Assembly: GCF_004135735.1 (NCBI RefSeq)
Contig: NZ_CP012670.1
Span: 9,123,501 to 9,187,500 of the forward strand
From: Sorangium cellulosum
GTDB taxonomy: Bacteria; Myxococcota_A; Polyangia; Polyangiales; Polyangiaceae
Direction of reading: 5' to 3'
DNA: 64,000 nucleotides
Numbering within the stretch: position 1 is the stretch's first letter; each line of letters opens with the position of its first letter. Position numbers and translations under genes: made by a program. Positions 1-9,195 of the stretch are shown here, piece by piece. The notes under the pieces were generated by a model. The model searched no databases. It was not told the DNA's origin and saw only the letters and a program-made list of their open reading frames with translations.

Positions 1-1
1 G

Positions 2-3000
2 CAGGCCCTGCCCGCCGGCGGCGCCATGGCCTCCGTCGAGGCCTCCGAGGACGAGCTGCGGCCGCTGCTCGACCAGCACCCGGGACGCCTGTCGCTCGCC
101 GCCCTCAACGCCCCACGCCAGTCGGTCGTCAGCGGCGACCAGGCCGCCGTCGCGCAGGTCTGCGACCACTTCGGCGCCCTCGGCCGCCGCACCAGGCGGC
201 TCCACGTCAGCCACGCCTTCCACTCCCCGCTCATGGCGCCGATGCTCGACGCCTTCGCCTCCGTCGCCCGCGGCCTGACCTTCCACCCGCCGCGGCTGCC
301 CCTCATCAGCAGCGTCACCGGCGCGCGCGCCACCGCCGAGGAGCTGACCTCGCCCGGCTACTGGGTGCGGCAGGTCCGCGACACGGTGCGCTTCGCCGAC
401 GGCGTGCGCGCGCTGCTCGCCGCCGGCGCCTCCACCTACCTCGAGTGCGGCCCCCACGGCGTCCTCTGCGCCGCCGCCGCCGAGTGCCTCGCGCCCGAGG
501 GCGCGCGCGACGCCGGCTTCATCCCCAGCCTGCGCAAGGACCGCGACGAGGCCGACGCGCTCATGCACGCCGCCGCCGCGCTCCACGTCCGCGGCCACGC
601 CCTCGACTGGCGCCGCCTCTTCGACCCCACCGGCGCGCGCCGCGTCGCGCTGCCCACCTACGCCTTCCAGCGACAGCGCTACTGGCTGGAGGCCCCGCGG
701 GCCCGGGCCGGCCTCGACGGCCTCGGCCTCACCCCCGCCCACCACCCCTGGCTCGGCGCTGCCGTGCGCCTCGCCGACCGCGACGGCCACGTCCTCAGCG
801 GGCGCCTGTCCACCGTCGACCACCCCTGGGTCCTCGACCACGTCGTGCTCGGCACCGTCATCTTGCCGGGCACCGCCTTCGTCGAGCTCGCCTGCGCCGC
901 CGCCGAGGTGGTGGGCGCCGCCGCCGTGTCGGAGGTGACCTTCACGACGCCGCTCGTGCTGTCGCCGCGCAGCGCGGTGGAGCTGCAGGTGAAGGTCGGC
1001 GAGCCCGACGCGGCCGGGCGGCGGACGTTCGCGGCGTACAGCCGGCCGGAGGCGAGCGACGCGGAGTGGACGCAGCACGCCACGGGCGTGCTGAGCGCGG
1101 AGGCAGCGGCCGGGGCCGATGTGGCCGACCTCTCGATGTGGCCGCCGCCGGGCGCCGAGCTCGTGGCGTCCGACGGCGGGTACGCGTGGCTGGCCGCGCA
1201 GGGCTACGGCTACGGTCCGGCGTTCCAGGCGCTGCGCGAGGTGTGGCGCGCGGGCGAGGCGCTGTACGCGCGGGTCGCGCTGCCGGACGCGGTGGCGGGC
1301 ACGGCGCAGGGCTTCGGGATCCACCCCGCGCTGCTCGACGCGGTGCTGCATTCGCTGCTGTCGCGGTCGGCGCTGGAGGAGGCGCCCCAGGACGACAAGG
1401 TGCTGCTGGCGTTCGCGTTCTCGGACGTGCGGCTCGAGGCGCGCGGGGCGGCGGAGGTGCGCGTCCGCCTCGTCAAGCAGGCCGGCGACGACGGGAGCGG
1501 GATCACGGCGTCGATTCACCTCGCCGACGCGCACGGGCGGCCGGTCGCGCGCGTGGGGGCGTTCCAGGCGCGGGCGACGACCGCGGAGCGGGTGCGCGCG
1601 CTCGCGGGGGAACGCGAGCGCGACCTGCACCGGGTTGCGTGGACGGACGTGTCGCTGGACGAGGCGCCGTGGGCGCCGGGCGACGATGTCGTGATCGGCG
1701 GCGACGGCGCCCTCGCGGCGGCGCTCGGCGTGCGCGCGGTGGAGGGGTTGCCCGCGCTGCTCGCGGGCGGCGCGGCGCCGCGCCGCCTGGTGGTCGACGC
1801 GACCGGAGACGAGCCCGGCGACGGCCTGGCCGCGGCGGTGCACGCGGCGACGCAGCGGGGCATTGCGCTCTTGCAAGGGTGGCTCTCGGAGCCGCGGCTC
1901 GCGGCGACGGAGCTGGTGATCGTGACGCGCGGCGCGGTGGCGGCCGCGCCGGACGAGGGCGTGGCGGCGCTGAGCCGCGCGCCGCTCTGGGGGCTCGTGC
2001 GCGCGGCGCGCGAAGAGCACCCGGCGCGCGCGCTGCGCCTGCTCGATCTGGGGCGCGAGGCGCCGGACGGCGCGCTCCTGCGCCGGGCGCTCGCGGCGAA
2101 CGACGAGCCGGAGCTCGTGATCCGGCAGGGCGCGCTGCGCGCGCCGCGCCTGGGCCTCGCCCACGCCGGCCCGGACACCGAAGCGCCGGCGGCGCGGCTC
2201 GGCCCCGACGGGACGACGCTGATCACCGGCGGCACGGGAGAGCTCGGGCGGCATGTCGCGCGGCACCTCGTGGCGGCGCACGGCGTGCGGCACCTCGTGC
2301 TGACGTCGCGGCGCGGCATGGACGCGCCCGACGCCGCGGCGCTGGTGGACGAGCTGCGCGCGGCGGGCGCGGCCACGGTCGAGGTCGCGGCGTGCGACGT
2401 GGCGGACCGCGACGCGCTGGCGGCGCTGCTCCGGACCATCCCGGCGTCGCGCCCGCTGACCGCGGTCGTGCACGCGGCGGGCGTGCTCGACGACGGCGTC
2501 GTGACGGGGCTCTCGACCGAGCAGCTCGCGCGCGTGCTGCGGCCCAAGGTCGACGGCGCCCTCCAGCTCCACGAGGCGACGAGGGACGCGAAGCTCGCGG
2601 CGTTCGTGCTCTTCTCGTCGGCGGCCGGCACGCTGGGCAGCCCGGGGCAGGCGAACTACGCGGCGGCCAATGCGTTCCTCGACGCGCTGGCGGCGGAGCT
2701 CCGCGCGCGCGGCGCGCCGGCGATGAGCCTCGCGTGGGGCTTCTGGGAGCAAGGCGGGCTCGGGATGACGGCGCACCTCGGCGCGTCCGACATGGCGCGG
2801 GTCAAGCGGCAGGGCGTCGTGCCGATGGCGATCGCGCACGGCCTGCGGCTCCTGGACCGCGCGCTGGAGAGGCCCGAGGCGACGCTGGTGCCCGCGGCGC
2901 TCGACGTCGCGGCCATCCAGCGGGCGGCGGGCGATGCCGGGCGGGTGCCGCCGATGCTGCGCGGCCTCGTGCGCCCGGCGGCCGTCCGGCGCCCGGCGGC

Positions 3001-3547
3001 GCCGGACGCCGCGGCGACGGGGGCGGCGGCGCTCCGCGCGCGGCTCTCGCCGTTGCCCGAGGCAGAGCGAAAGGACGCCTTGCTCGATCTGGTGCGCGCG
3101 GAGGTAGCAGACGTCCTCGCGCTGTCCGGGCCGGCGGCGGTGCCTCCCGATCAGCCCATCCGGGAGCTGGGGCTCGACTCGCTCACGGCGGTGGACGTCC
3201 GGAACCGGCTTGCCCAGCGGAGCGAGATCGATCTCGCCGTGACCCTCGCCTACGATTACCCGACGGCGCGGGCGATCGCGGAGCATCTGGATGCGCAGAT
3301 GGGCCTCGAGGAGGCGCCGCGAGACGGGGAGTCGGCGCTCGACGAGGGCCAGGTCCGCGCCCTCCTCATGAGCATTCCTGTCTCCACGCTGCGCCAGTCG
3401 GGGCTCCTCGAGCGCCTGATCCGGCTCGCCTCCCAGGGAGCGCCCCTGGGCGAGGAGGGCGAGCGCGACACGACGACCTTCGAGCACCTCGGGAACGAGG
3501 AGCTCTTGGATCTTGCCTCGAGGCTGCTCGAGGACGAGGGAGCATGA
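2..3547 (+). CDS. Type I polyketide synthase, 3' part (AT-DH-KR-ACP), truncated by window edge
   Basis: The reading frame is open from the first bases, so the gene starts upstream; 1181 residues are visible. It opens inside an acyltransferase whose HAFH motif (bases 212-223) predicts malonyl-CoA. A dehydratase follows, with an intact HxxxGxxxxP motif (His codon 839-841). Next is a ketoreductase with GGTGELG, YAAAN and an LDD motif near 2486-2494, which marks a B-type KR. The ACP has GLDSL with its Ser codon at 3179-3181. The stretch between DH and KR is the KR structural subdomain; I see no enoylreductase. The module should therefore add a malonate and leave a double bond. The C-terminal tail after the ACP resembles a docking helix and matches the tail of the next PKS. 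The stop overlaps the next start in ATGA, indicating translational coupling. Confidence 0.95.
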   Translation, partial: QALPAGGAMASVEASEDELRPLLDQHPGRLSLAALNAPRQSVVSGDQAAVAQVCDHFGALGRRTRRLHVSHAFHSPLMAPMLDAFASVARGLTFHPPRLPLISSVTGARATAEELTSPGYWVRQVRDTVRFADGVRALLAAGASTYLECGPHGVLCAAAAECLAPEGARDAGFIPSLRKDRDEADALMHAAAALHVRGHALDWRRLFDPTGARRVALPTYAFQRQRYWLEAPRARAGLDGLGLTPAHHPWLGAAVRLADRDGHVLSGRLSTVDHPWVLDHVVLGTVILPGTAFVELACAAAEVVGAAAVSEVTFTTPLVLSPRSAVELQVKVGEPDAAGRRTFAAYSRPEASDAEWTQHATGVLSAEAAAGADVADLSMWPPPGAELVASDGGYAWLAAQGYGYGPAFQALREVWRAGEALYARVALPDAVAGTAQGFGIHPALLDAVLHSLLSRSALEEAPQDDKVLLAFAFSDVRLEARGAAEVRVRLVKQAGDDGSGITASIHLADAHGRPVARVGAFQARATTAERVRALAGERERDLHRVAWTDVSLDEAPWAPGDDVVIGGDGALAAALGVRAVEGLPALLAGGAAPRRLVVDATGDEPGDGLAAAVHAATQRGIALLQGWLSEPRLAATELVIVTRGAVAAAPDEGVAALSRAPLWGLVRAAREEHPARALRLLDLGREAPDGALLRRALAANDEPELVIRQGALRAPRLGLAHAGPDTEAPAARLGPDGTTLITGGTGELGRHVARHLVAAHGVRHLVLTSRRGMDAPDAAALVDELRAAGAATVEVAACDVADRDALAALLRTIPASRPLTAVVHAAGVLDDGVVTGLSTEQLARVLRPKVDGALQLHEATRDAKLAAFVLFSSAAGTLGSPGQANYAAANAFLDALAAELRARGAPAMSLAWGFWEQGGLGMTAHLGASDMARVKRQGVVPMAIAHGLRLLDRALERPEATLVPAALDVAAIQRAAGDAGRVPPMLRGLVRPAAVRRPAAPDAAATGAAALRARLSPLPEAERKDALLDLVRAEVADVLALSGPAAVPPDQPIRELGLDSLTAVDVRNRLAQRSEIDLAVTLAYDYPTARAIAEHLDAQMGLEEAPRDGESALDEGQVRALLMSIPVSTLRQSGLLERLIRLASQGAPLGEEGERDTTTFEHLGNEELLDLASRLLEDEGA

Positions 3548-6500
3548 GTCAAGAGGCGGTTCTTCGGCAGACGCTCGAGAAGAGTCTCCACAAGATCCAG
3601 CACCTTCAGCGGGAGCTCGAGCGCCTCAAGGCGAGGTCGACCGAGCCGATCGCGATCGTGTCGATGGCGTGCCGCCTCCCGGGCGGCGTCGACAGCCCCG
3701 AGGCGCTGTGGCGGCTCCTGTCGGAGGGGCGCGACGCGATCGGGCCGTTCCCGGAGGGGCGCGGCTGGGACGTCGAGGGGCTCTACGACCCGGACCCGGA
3801 CGCGCCCGGCAAGTCGGTCGCCACGCAAGGCGGGTTCCTCTACGACGCCGACCGCTTCGACCCGGCGTTCTTCGGCATCAGCCCGCGCGAGGCCGAGCGC
3901 GTCGACCCGCAGCAGCGGCTCCTGCTCGAGTGCTCGTGGGAGGCGCTCGAGCGCGCGGGCGTCGCGCCCCACACCCTCGACGCGAGCGCCACCGGCGTCT
4001 TCGTCGGCCTCGTGTACAGCGATTACGGCGGGCGGCTGCTGGAGCACCTCGAGGTCTTCGACGGCTACGTCGCCACGGGCAGCTTCCCCAGCGTGGGCTC
4101 GGGGCGCATCGCGTACACGCTGGGGCTCCGCGGCCCCGCGGTGACCGTGGACACGGCGTGCTCGTCGTCGCTCGTGTCGCTCCACCTCGCGTGCATGTCG
4201 CTCCGCGCGGGCGAGTGCGACCTGGCGCTCGCCGGCGGCGCGACCGTCATGGCCACGCCGATGGCCTTCATCGAGTTCAGCCGTCAGCGCGGCATGGCCC
4301 CGGACGCCCGGTGCAAGGCGTTCGGGGCGGCGGCCAACGGCATCGGCCCCGCGGAGGGGTGCGGGATCCTCGTGCTCAAGCGGCTGTCGGACGCGCGGCG
4401 CGACGGCGACCGGGTGCTGGCGGTCGTCCGCGGCTCGGCCGTCAACCAGGACGGCCGCAGCCAGGGGCTCACCGCGCCCAACGGCCCGGCCCAGCAGGAC
4501 GTCATCCACAAGGCCCTCGCCTCGGCCGGGCTGACCCCGGCCGACATCGACGCCGTCGAGGCGCACGGCACCGGCACGCCGCTCGGCGACCCGATCGAGG
4601 CGAAGGCGCTGCTGTCGATCTACGGCAAGGCCCACGCCGCCGACCGGCCGCTCTGGCTCGGCTCGATCAAGTCGAACATCGGCCACACGCAGGCCGCCGC
4701 GGGGGTCGCGGGCATCCTCAAGCTCGTGCTGGCGATGCAGCACGCGGAGCTCCCGAGGACGCTGCACGCCGACCCGCCCTCGCGGCACATCGACTGGTCG
4801 CAGGGCCACGTGCGGCTGCTGAACCAGCCCGCGCCGTGGCCGCGCGCGGACCGGCCGCGCCGCGCGGCGGTCTCGTCGTTCGGCGTCAGCGGCACCAACG
4901 CGCACGTCATCGTCGAGGAGGCGCCGGCGCCGGCGCAGGCGGCCGAGGCGGCGGACGCAGCGGTCGCGCTCACGAGGCTGCCGCTGCTCGTGTCCGGGCG
5001 GGACGAGGCGGCGCTGCGCGCGCAGGCAGGGCGGCTCGCGGAGCACCTGCGGTCCCATCCAGACCAGCGGCCGCTGGACGTGGCCGCGACCCTGGCCACG
5101 CGGCGAACGCACTTCGGCGCGCGGCTCGCGCTGGCCGTCCCGTCGGACGCGACGGCGGCGCGGCTCGGCGAGGAGCTCGCGGCGTTCGCGGCGGGGGGGG
5201 CCGCGCCGAGCCGGGCGGCGATCACCGCGCCGGACCACGCGCCGGGCAAGGTGGCGGCGCTGTTCACCGGGCAAGGAAGCCAGCGCGCCGGCATGGGGCG
5301 CGCGCTGTACGCGACCCACGGCGCGTTCCGCGCCGCGCTCGACGCCGCCTGCGCCGAGCTCGACCGACACCTCGACCGGCCGCTCCTGCGCGTCCTGTTC
5401 GCCGAGGCCGGCTCCGACGACGCCGCGTTGCTCGACCAGACCGGCTGGGCCCAGCCCGCGCTCTTCGCCCTGGAGGTCGCCCTCTTCCGGCAGTGGGAGG
5501 CCTGGGGCCTGCGCGTCCACGCGCTGCTCGGCCACAGCCTCGGCGAGATCGTGGCCGCCCACGTCGCCGGCGTGCTCGACCTCCCCGACGCCTGCGCCCT
5601 GGTCGCCGCGCGCGGCCGGCTCATGCAGGCCCTGCCGAGCGGCGGGGCGATGGCGGCGCTCGACGCCGCGGAGGAGGAGGTGCGGCCGCTGCTCGAGGGC
5701 CTCGCGGCGCGGGTGTCGCTGGCGGCGCTGAACGGGGCGCGGCAGTCGGTCGTCAGCGGCGACGAGGACGCGGTCGCGCCGATCTGCGCCCATTTCAAGG
5801 CGCTGGGCCGTCGCGCGAGGCGGCTCTCGGTCAGCCACGCCTTCCACTCCGCGCGCATGGAGCCGATGCTCGCGGCGTTCGCCGAGGTCGCGCGCCGGCT
5901 TTCGTACCGCGCGCCCCGGGTGCCCGTCGTGAGCAACGTCACCGGGCGCCTCGCGACGGCGGAGGAGCTGACGTCGCCGGAGTACTGGGTGCGGCACGTG
6001 CGCGAGCCGGTGCGGTTCGTCGACGGCGTGCGCGCCCTGCGCGCGGAGGGCGTCACCACCTACCTCGAGTGCGGGCCCGATCCGGTGCTCGGCGCGATGG
6101 CGGCGGAGTGCCTCGAGCCCGAGGGCGCGCGCGGGGCGGGCTTCGTCCCCAGCCTGCGCAAGGACCGCGACGAGGCCGAGGCGCTCATGCAGGCGGCGTG
6201 CGCGGCGCATGTCCGCGGCCATGCGCTCGACTGGCGGCGCGTCTTCGACGGCGCCGGCGCCCGCCCCGTGGAGCTCCCGACGTACGCTTTCCAGCGCCAG
6301 CGCTACTGGCTGGAGGCCCCGCGGCGCGCGGCGGGGCTCGAGGGCGTCGGGCTCACGGCCGCGGACCACCCCTGGCTCGGCGCGGCGGTGCGGCTCGCCG
6401 ACCGCGACGGCTACGTCCTCAGCGGGCGCCTGTCCACCGTCGACCACCCCTGGGTCCTCGACCACGTGGTGGCGGACACGGCGCTGCTTCCAGGGACCGG

Positions 6501-9195
6501 CTTCGTCGAGCTGGCGTGGGCGACGGCCCAGGCGGTGGGCGCCGCCGCGGTCGCGGAGCTCACCCTGACGACGCCGCTCGTGCTCCCCGCGCGTGGCGCG
6601 GTGCAGCTCCAGGTGACGGTCGCGGAGCCGGACGCGGCCGGGCGGCGGGCGTTCGCGATCCACAGCCGGCCGGACGGCGCCGGCGACGCGGCGTGGGCGC
6701 AGCACGCGACCGGCGTGCTGCGCGCGGACGCGCCGGCGGACGTCGTCGACGAGGCGGCGGAGCTCTCGGCGTGGCCGCCGCCGGGCGCGGAGGCGGTGCC
6801 GCTCGACGGCCTGTACGAGCGGCTGGCCGAGCACGGGTACGGGCACGGCCCGGCGTTCCAGGGGCTGCGCGCGATGTGGCGCGCGGACCGGACGCTGTAT
6901 GCGCAGGTCGCGCTGCCGGACGCGGCGGGCGCGGAGCAGCGCTTCGGGCTCCACCCGGCGCTGTTCGACGCGGCGCTGCACACGCTGGCGCGGCTCTCGC
7001 GCGAGGAGGTGGCCGCCGACGACCCGGCGCTGGTGCCGTTCGCGTGGGCGGACGTGGCGCTGCACGCGACCGGCGCGACCGCGCTGCGGGCGCGCATCGC
7101 GCTGGAGCCGGCGGAGGGCGGCGCGCCCGCGGTGGCGTCGCTGCTGCTCGCCGACGCGCAGGGGCGAGCCGTGGCGACGACGGGGCGGGTGCGCGGGGCG
7201 AGCGCGGCGCAGGCGCGATCCGCGGCGACCCGCGCGGAGCCGATGTACCGCGTCGCGTGGACGGACGCGGCGCTGGAGGAGGCGGCGTGGGCGCCGGGCG
7301 ACCATGTCGTGCTCGGCGGCGACGGCGCGCTGGCGGCGGCGCTCGGCGCGCGCGCGGCGGCCGGGCTCCCGGAGCTGCTCGCGGCGGTGGCCGGGGGCGC
7401 GGCCGCGCCGCGCCGGCTGATCGTGGACCTCACGGCGGACGACGCGGGCGCGGTCGCCGCGGCCGCGCACGCCGCGGCGCGCGGCGCGCTCTCGCTGGTG
7501 CAGGGGTGGCTCGCGGCGCCGCAGCTCGCGGCGGCGGAGCTCGTGGTGGTCACGCGCGGCGCCGTGGCGGCGGGGCCGGGCGAGGGCGCGCAGGCGCTGG
7601 GGCCGGCGGCCGCCTGGGGGCTGCTGCGCGCCGCGCGCGCCGAGCACCCCGATCGCGCGGTCCGGTTGGTGGACCTCCCGCGCGAGGCGCCCGACCCGAC
7701 GCTTTTGCGTCGGGCGCTGGCCGCCGTGACGGAGCCGGAGCTCGCGCTGCGCGGGGGCGGAGCGCGCGCGCCTCGCCTGCGCGAGGTGCGCGGGGGCGAG
7801 CCGACCGCGGCGCCGATCCCGCTGGATCCGGAGGGGACGGCGCTGATCACGGGCGGCACCGGGGAGCTCGGGCGCCTCGTCGCGCACCACCTCGTGGCGG
7901 CGCACGGCGTCCGCCACCTCGTGCTGACGTCGCGCCGCGGCCTCGACGCCCCCGGCGCCGCGGCGCTGGTCGAAGCGCTGCGCGCCGCGGGCGCCGCCAC
8001 GGTCGAGATCGCCGCGTGCGACGTCGCCGACCGCGCCGCGCTCGCCGAGGTCCTCGCCTCCATCCCCGCGGCGCGCCCCCTGACGGCCGTCGTGCACGCC
8101 GCCGGCGTGCTCGACGACGGCCTCGTCACCGGCCTGTCCGCCGAGCGGCTCGACCGCGTGCTCCGGCCCAAGGTCGACGGCGCCTGCCACCTCCACGAGC
8201 TCACCCGGAACGCGCCGCTCGCCGCCTTCGTCCTCTTCTCGTCCGCCGCGGGCACGCTCGGCAGCCCGGGGCAGTCCAGCTACGCCGCCGCCAACGTCTT
8301 CCTCGACGCCCTCGCCTCCCACCTCCGCGCCCGCGGCGTGCCCGCCATCAGCCTCGCGTGGGGCTTCTGGGAGCAGCAGGGCCTCGGCATGACCGCCCAC
8401 CTCGGCGCCGCGGACATCGCGCGCATGCGCCGCCTCGGCGTCGTGCCGATGCCCGTCGCGCAGGGCCTGCGGCTGCTCGATCGCGCGCTCGCGCAGCCCG
8501 AGGCGTCGCTCGTGCCGCTCGCGCTCGATCTCTCGTCGGCGCAGCGCGCGGGCGGCGGCGCCGGGCCGGCGCCGCCGATGCTGCGCGGCCTCGTGCGCGC
8601 GCCGGCCGGCCGGCGCGCGGCGGCGTCCTCTGCCCGCGCGAACGGGAACGGGACCGGCGCGGCGGCGCTCCGCGAGCGGCTCGCGCCGCTGCCCGGGGCG
8701 GAGCGCCAGAAGGTGCTGCTCGATCTCGTGCGCGCGGAGGTCGCCGAGGTGCTGCAGCTGCCGGGGCCCGCCCACGTCCCTGCGGACAGGCCGCTGAAGG
8801 AGCTGGGGCTCGACTCGCTCATGTCGGTGGAGCTGCGCAACCGCCTCGGCGCGCGTGTCGAGGCGACGCTGCCCGCGACGCTCGCGTTCGACTACCCGAC
8901 GCCCGGGGCCCTCGCGGCCTACCTGGGCTCGCTCCTCGACGCGCCCGGCGAGGGCGCGCCCCCGGCCGCGTCGCGACGCGCGTCGGACGAGGAGCGCGAG
9001 ATCCGGGCCGCGATGGCGCGCATCCCGATAGCGACCCTGCGCGAGGCAGGGCTCCTCGAGCGCTTGCTCCGGCTCGCCCCCGACCAGGCGGCGCCCGAGG
9101 ACGCCGCGCCGCGAGCCGATGAGCTGATGGTCGAACACCTCGGAGATGAAGAGCTGTTGAAGCTCGCCTTCGAGTCCACCGGAGGAGTCAAGTGA
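3544..9195 (+). CDS. Type I polyketide synthase, one module (KS-AT-DH-KR-ACP)
   Basis: This is an 1883-residue complete cis-AT module. Residues 1-30 form a charged N-terminal docking coiled coil. The KS (about 33-460) has TACSSS, EAHGTGT and SNIGHT, so Cys and both His are present. The AT (about 565-880) has GHSLGE and HAFH, which predict malonyl-CoA. The DH has its catalytic His at residue 974, but the usual Gly four residues later is Asp (HVVAD). The KR has GGTGELG, LDD and SSYAAAN, making it an active B type. The ACP Ser is residue 1758, followed by a docking tail like that of the upstream PKS. The start ATG overlaps the previous stop, and a GAGGGAG ribosome site lies just upstream. The expected output is one malonate extension reduced to an alkene. 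Parts of the KS and most of the KR are nearly identical in DNA to the next gene, indicating recent duplication or gene conversion. Confidence 0.95.
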   Translation: MSQEAVLRQTLEKSLHKIQHLQRELERLKARSTEPIAIVSMACRLPGGVDSPEALWRLLSEGRDAIGPFPEGRGWDVEGLYDPDPDAPGKSVATQGGFLYDADRFDPAFFGISPREAERVDPQQRLLLECSWEALERAGVAPHTLDASATGVFVGLVYSDYGGRLLEHLEVFDGYVATGSFPSVGSGRIAYTLGLRGPAVTVDTACSSSLVSLHLACMSLRAGECDLALAGGATVMATPMAFIEFSRQRGMAPDARCKAFGAAANGIGPAEGCGILVLKRLSDARRDGDRVLAVVRGSAVNQDGRSQGLTAPNGPAQQDVIHKALASAGLTPADIDAVEAHGTGTPLGDPIEAKALLSIYGKAHAADRPLWLGSIKSNIGHTQAAAGVAGILKLVLAMQHAELPRTLHADPPSRHIDWSQGHVRLLNQPAPWPRADRPRRAAVSSFGVSGTNAHVIVEEAPAPAQAAEAADAAVALTRLPLLVSGRDEAALRAQAGRLAEHLRSHPDQRPLDVAATLATRRTHFGARLALAVPSDATAARLGEELAAFAAGGAAPSRAAITAPDHAPGKVAALFTGQGSQRAGMGRALYATHGAFRAALDAACAELDRHLDRPLLRVLFAEAGSDDAALLDQTGWAQPALFALEVALFRQWEAWGLRVHALLGHSLGEIVAAHVAGVLDLPDACALVAARGRLMQALPSGGAMAALDAAEEEVRPLLEGLAARVSLAALNGARQSVVSGDEDAVAPICAHFKALGRRARRLSVSHAFHSARMEPMLAAFAEVARRLSYRAPRVPVVSNVTGRLATAEELTSPEYWVRHVREPVRFVDGVRALRAEGVTTYLECGPDPVLGAMAAECLEPEGARGAGFVPSLRKDRDEAEALMQAACAAHVRGHALDWRRVFDGAGARPVELPTYAFQRQRYWLEAPRRAAGLEGVGLTAADHPWLGAAVRLADRDGYVLSGRLSTVDHPWVLDHVVADTALLPGTGFVELAWATAQAVGAAAVAELTLTTPLVLPARGAVQLQVTVAEPDAAGRRAFAIHSRPDGAGDAAWAQHATGVLRADAPADVVDEAAELSAWPPPGAEAVPLDGLYERLAEHGYGHGPAFQGLRAMWRADRTLYAQVALPDAAGAEQRFGLHPALFDAALHTLARLSREEVAADDPALVPFAWADVALHATGATALRARIALEPAEGGAPAVASLLLADAQGRAVATTGRVRGASAAQARSAATRAEPMYRVAWTDAALEEAAWAPGDHVVLGGDGALAAALGARAAAGLPELLAAVAGGAAAPRRLIVDLTADDAGAVAAAAHAAARGALSLVQGWLAAPQLAAAELVVVTRGAVAAGPGEGAQALGPAAAWGLLRAARAEHPDRAVRLVDLPREAPDPTLLRRALAAVTEPELALRGGGARAPRLREVRGGEPTAAPIPLDPEGTALITGGTGELGRLVAHHLVAAHGVRHLVLTSRRGLDAPGAAALVEALRAAGAATVEIAACDVADRAALAEVLASIPAARPLTAVVHAAGVLDDGLVTGLSAERLDRVLRPKVDGACHLHELTRNAPLAAFVLFSSAAGTLGSPGQSSYAAANVFLDALASHLRARGVPAISLAWGFWEQQGLGMTAHLGAADIARMRRLGVVPMPVAQGLRLLDRALAQPEASLVPLALDLSSAQRAGGGAGPAPPMLRGLVRAPAGRRAAASSARANGNGTGAAALRERLAPLPGAERQKVLLDLVRAEVAEVLQLPGPAHVPADRPLKELGLDSLMSVELRNRLGARVEATLPATLAFDYPTPGALAAYLGSLLDAPGEGAPPAASRRASDEEREIRAAMARIPIATLREAGLLERLLRLAPDQAAPEDAAPRADELMVEHLGDEELLKLAFESTGGVK

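Noticed and set aside
1600..2200. Possible enoylreductase between DH and KR in the PKS modules.
   Set aside because: The length and the later GGTGELG site fit the KR structural subdomain; no ER nucleotide-binding motif is present in this or the matching regions of the other modules.
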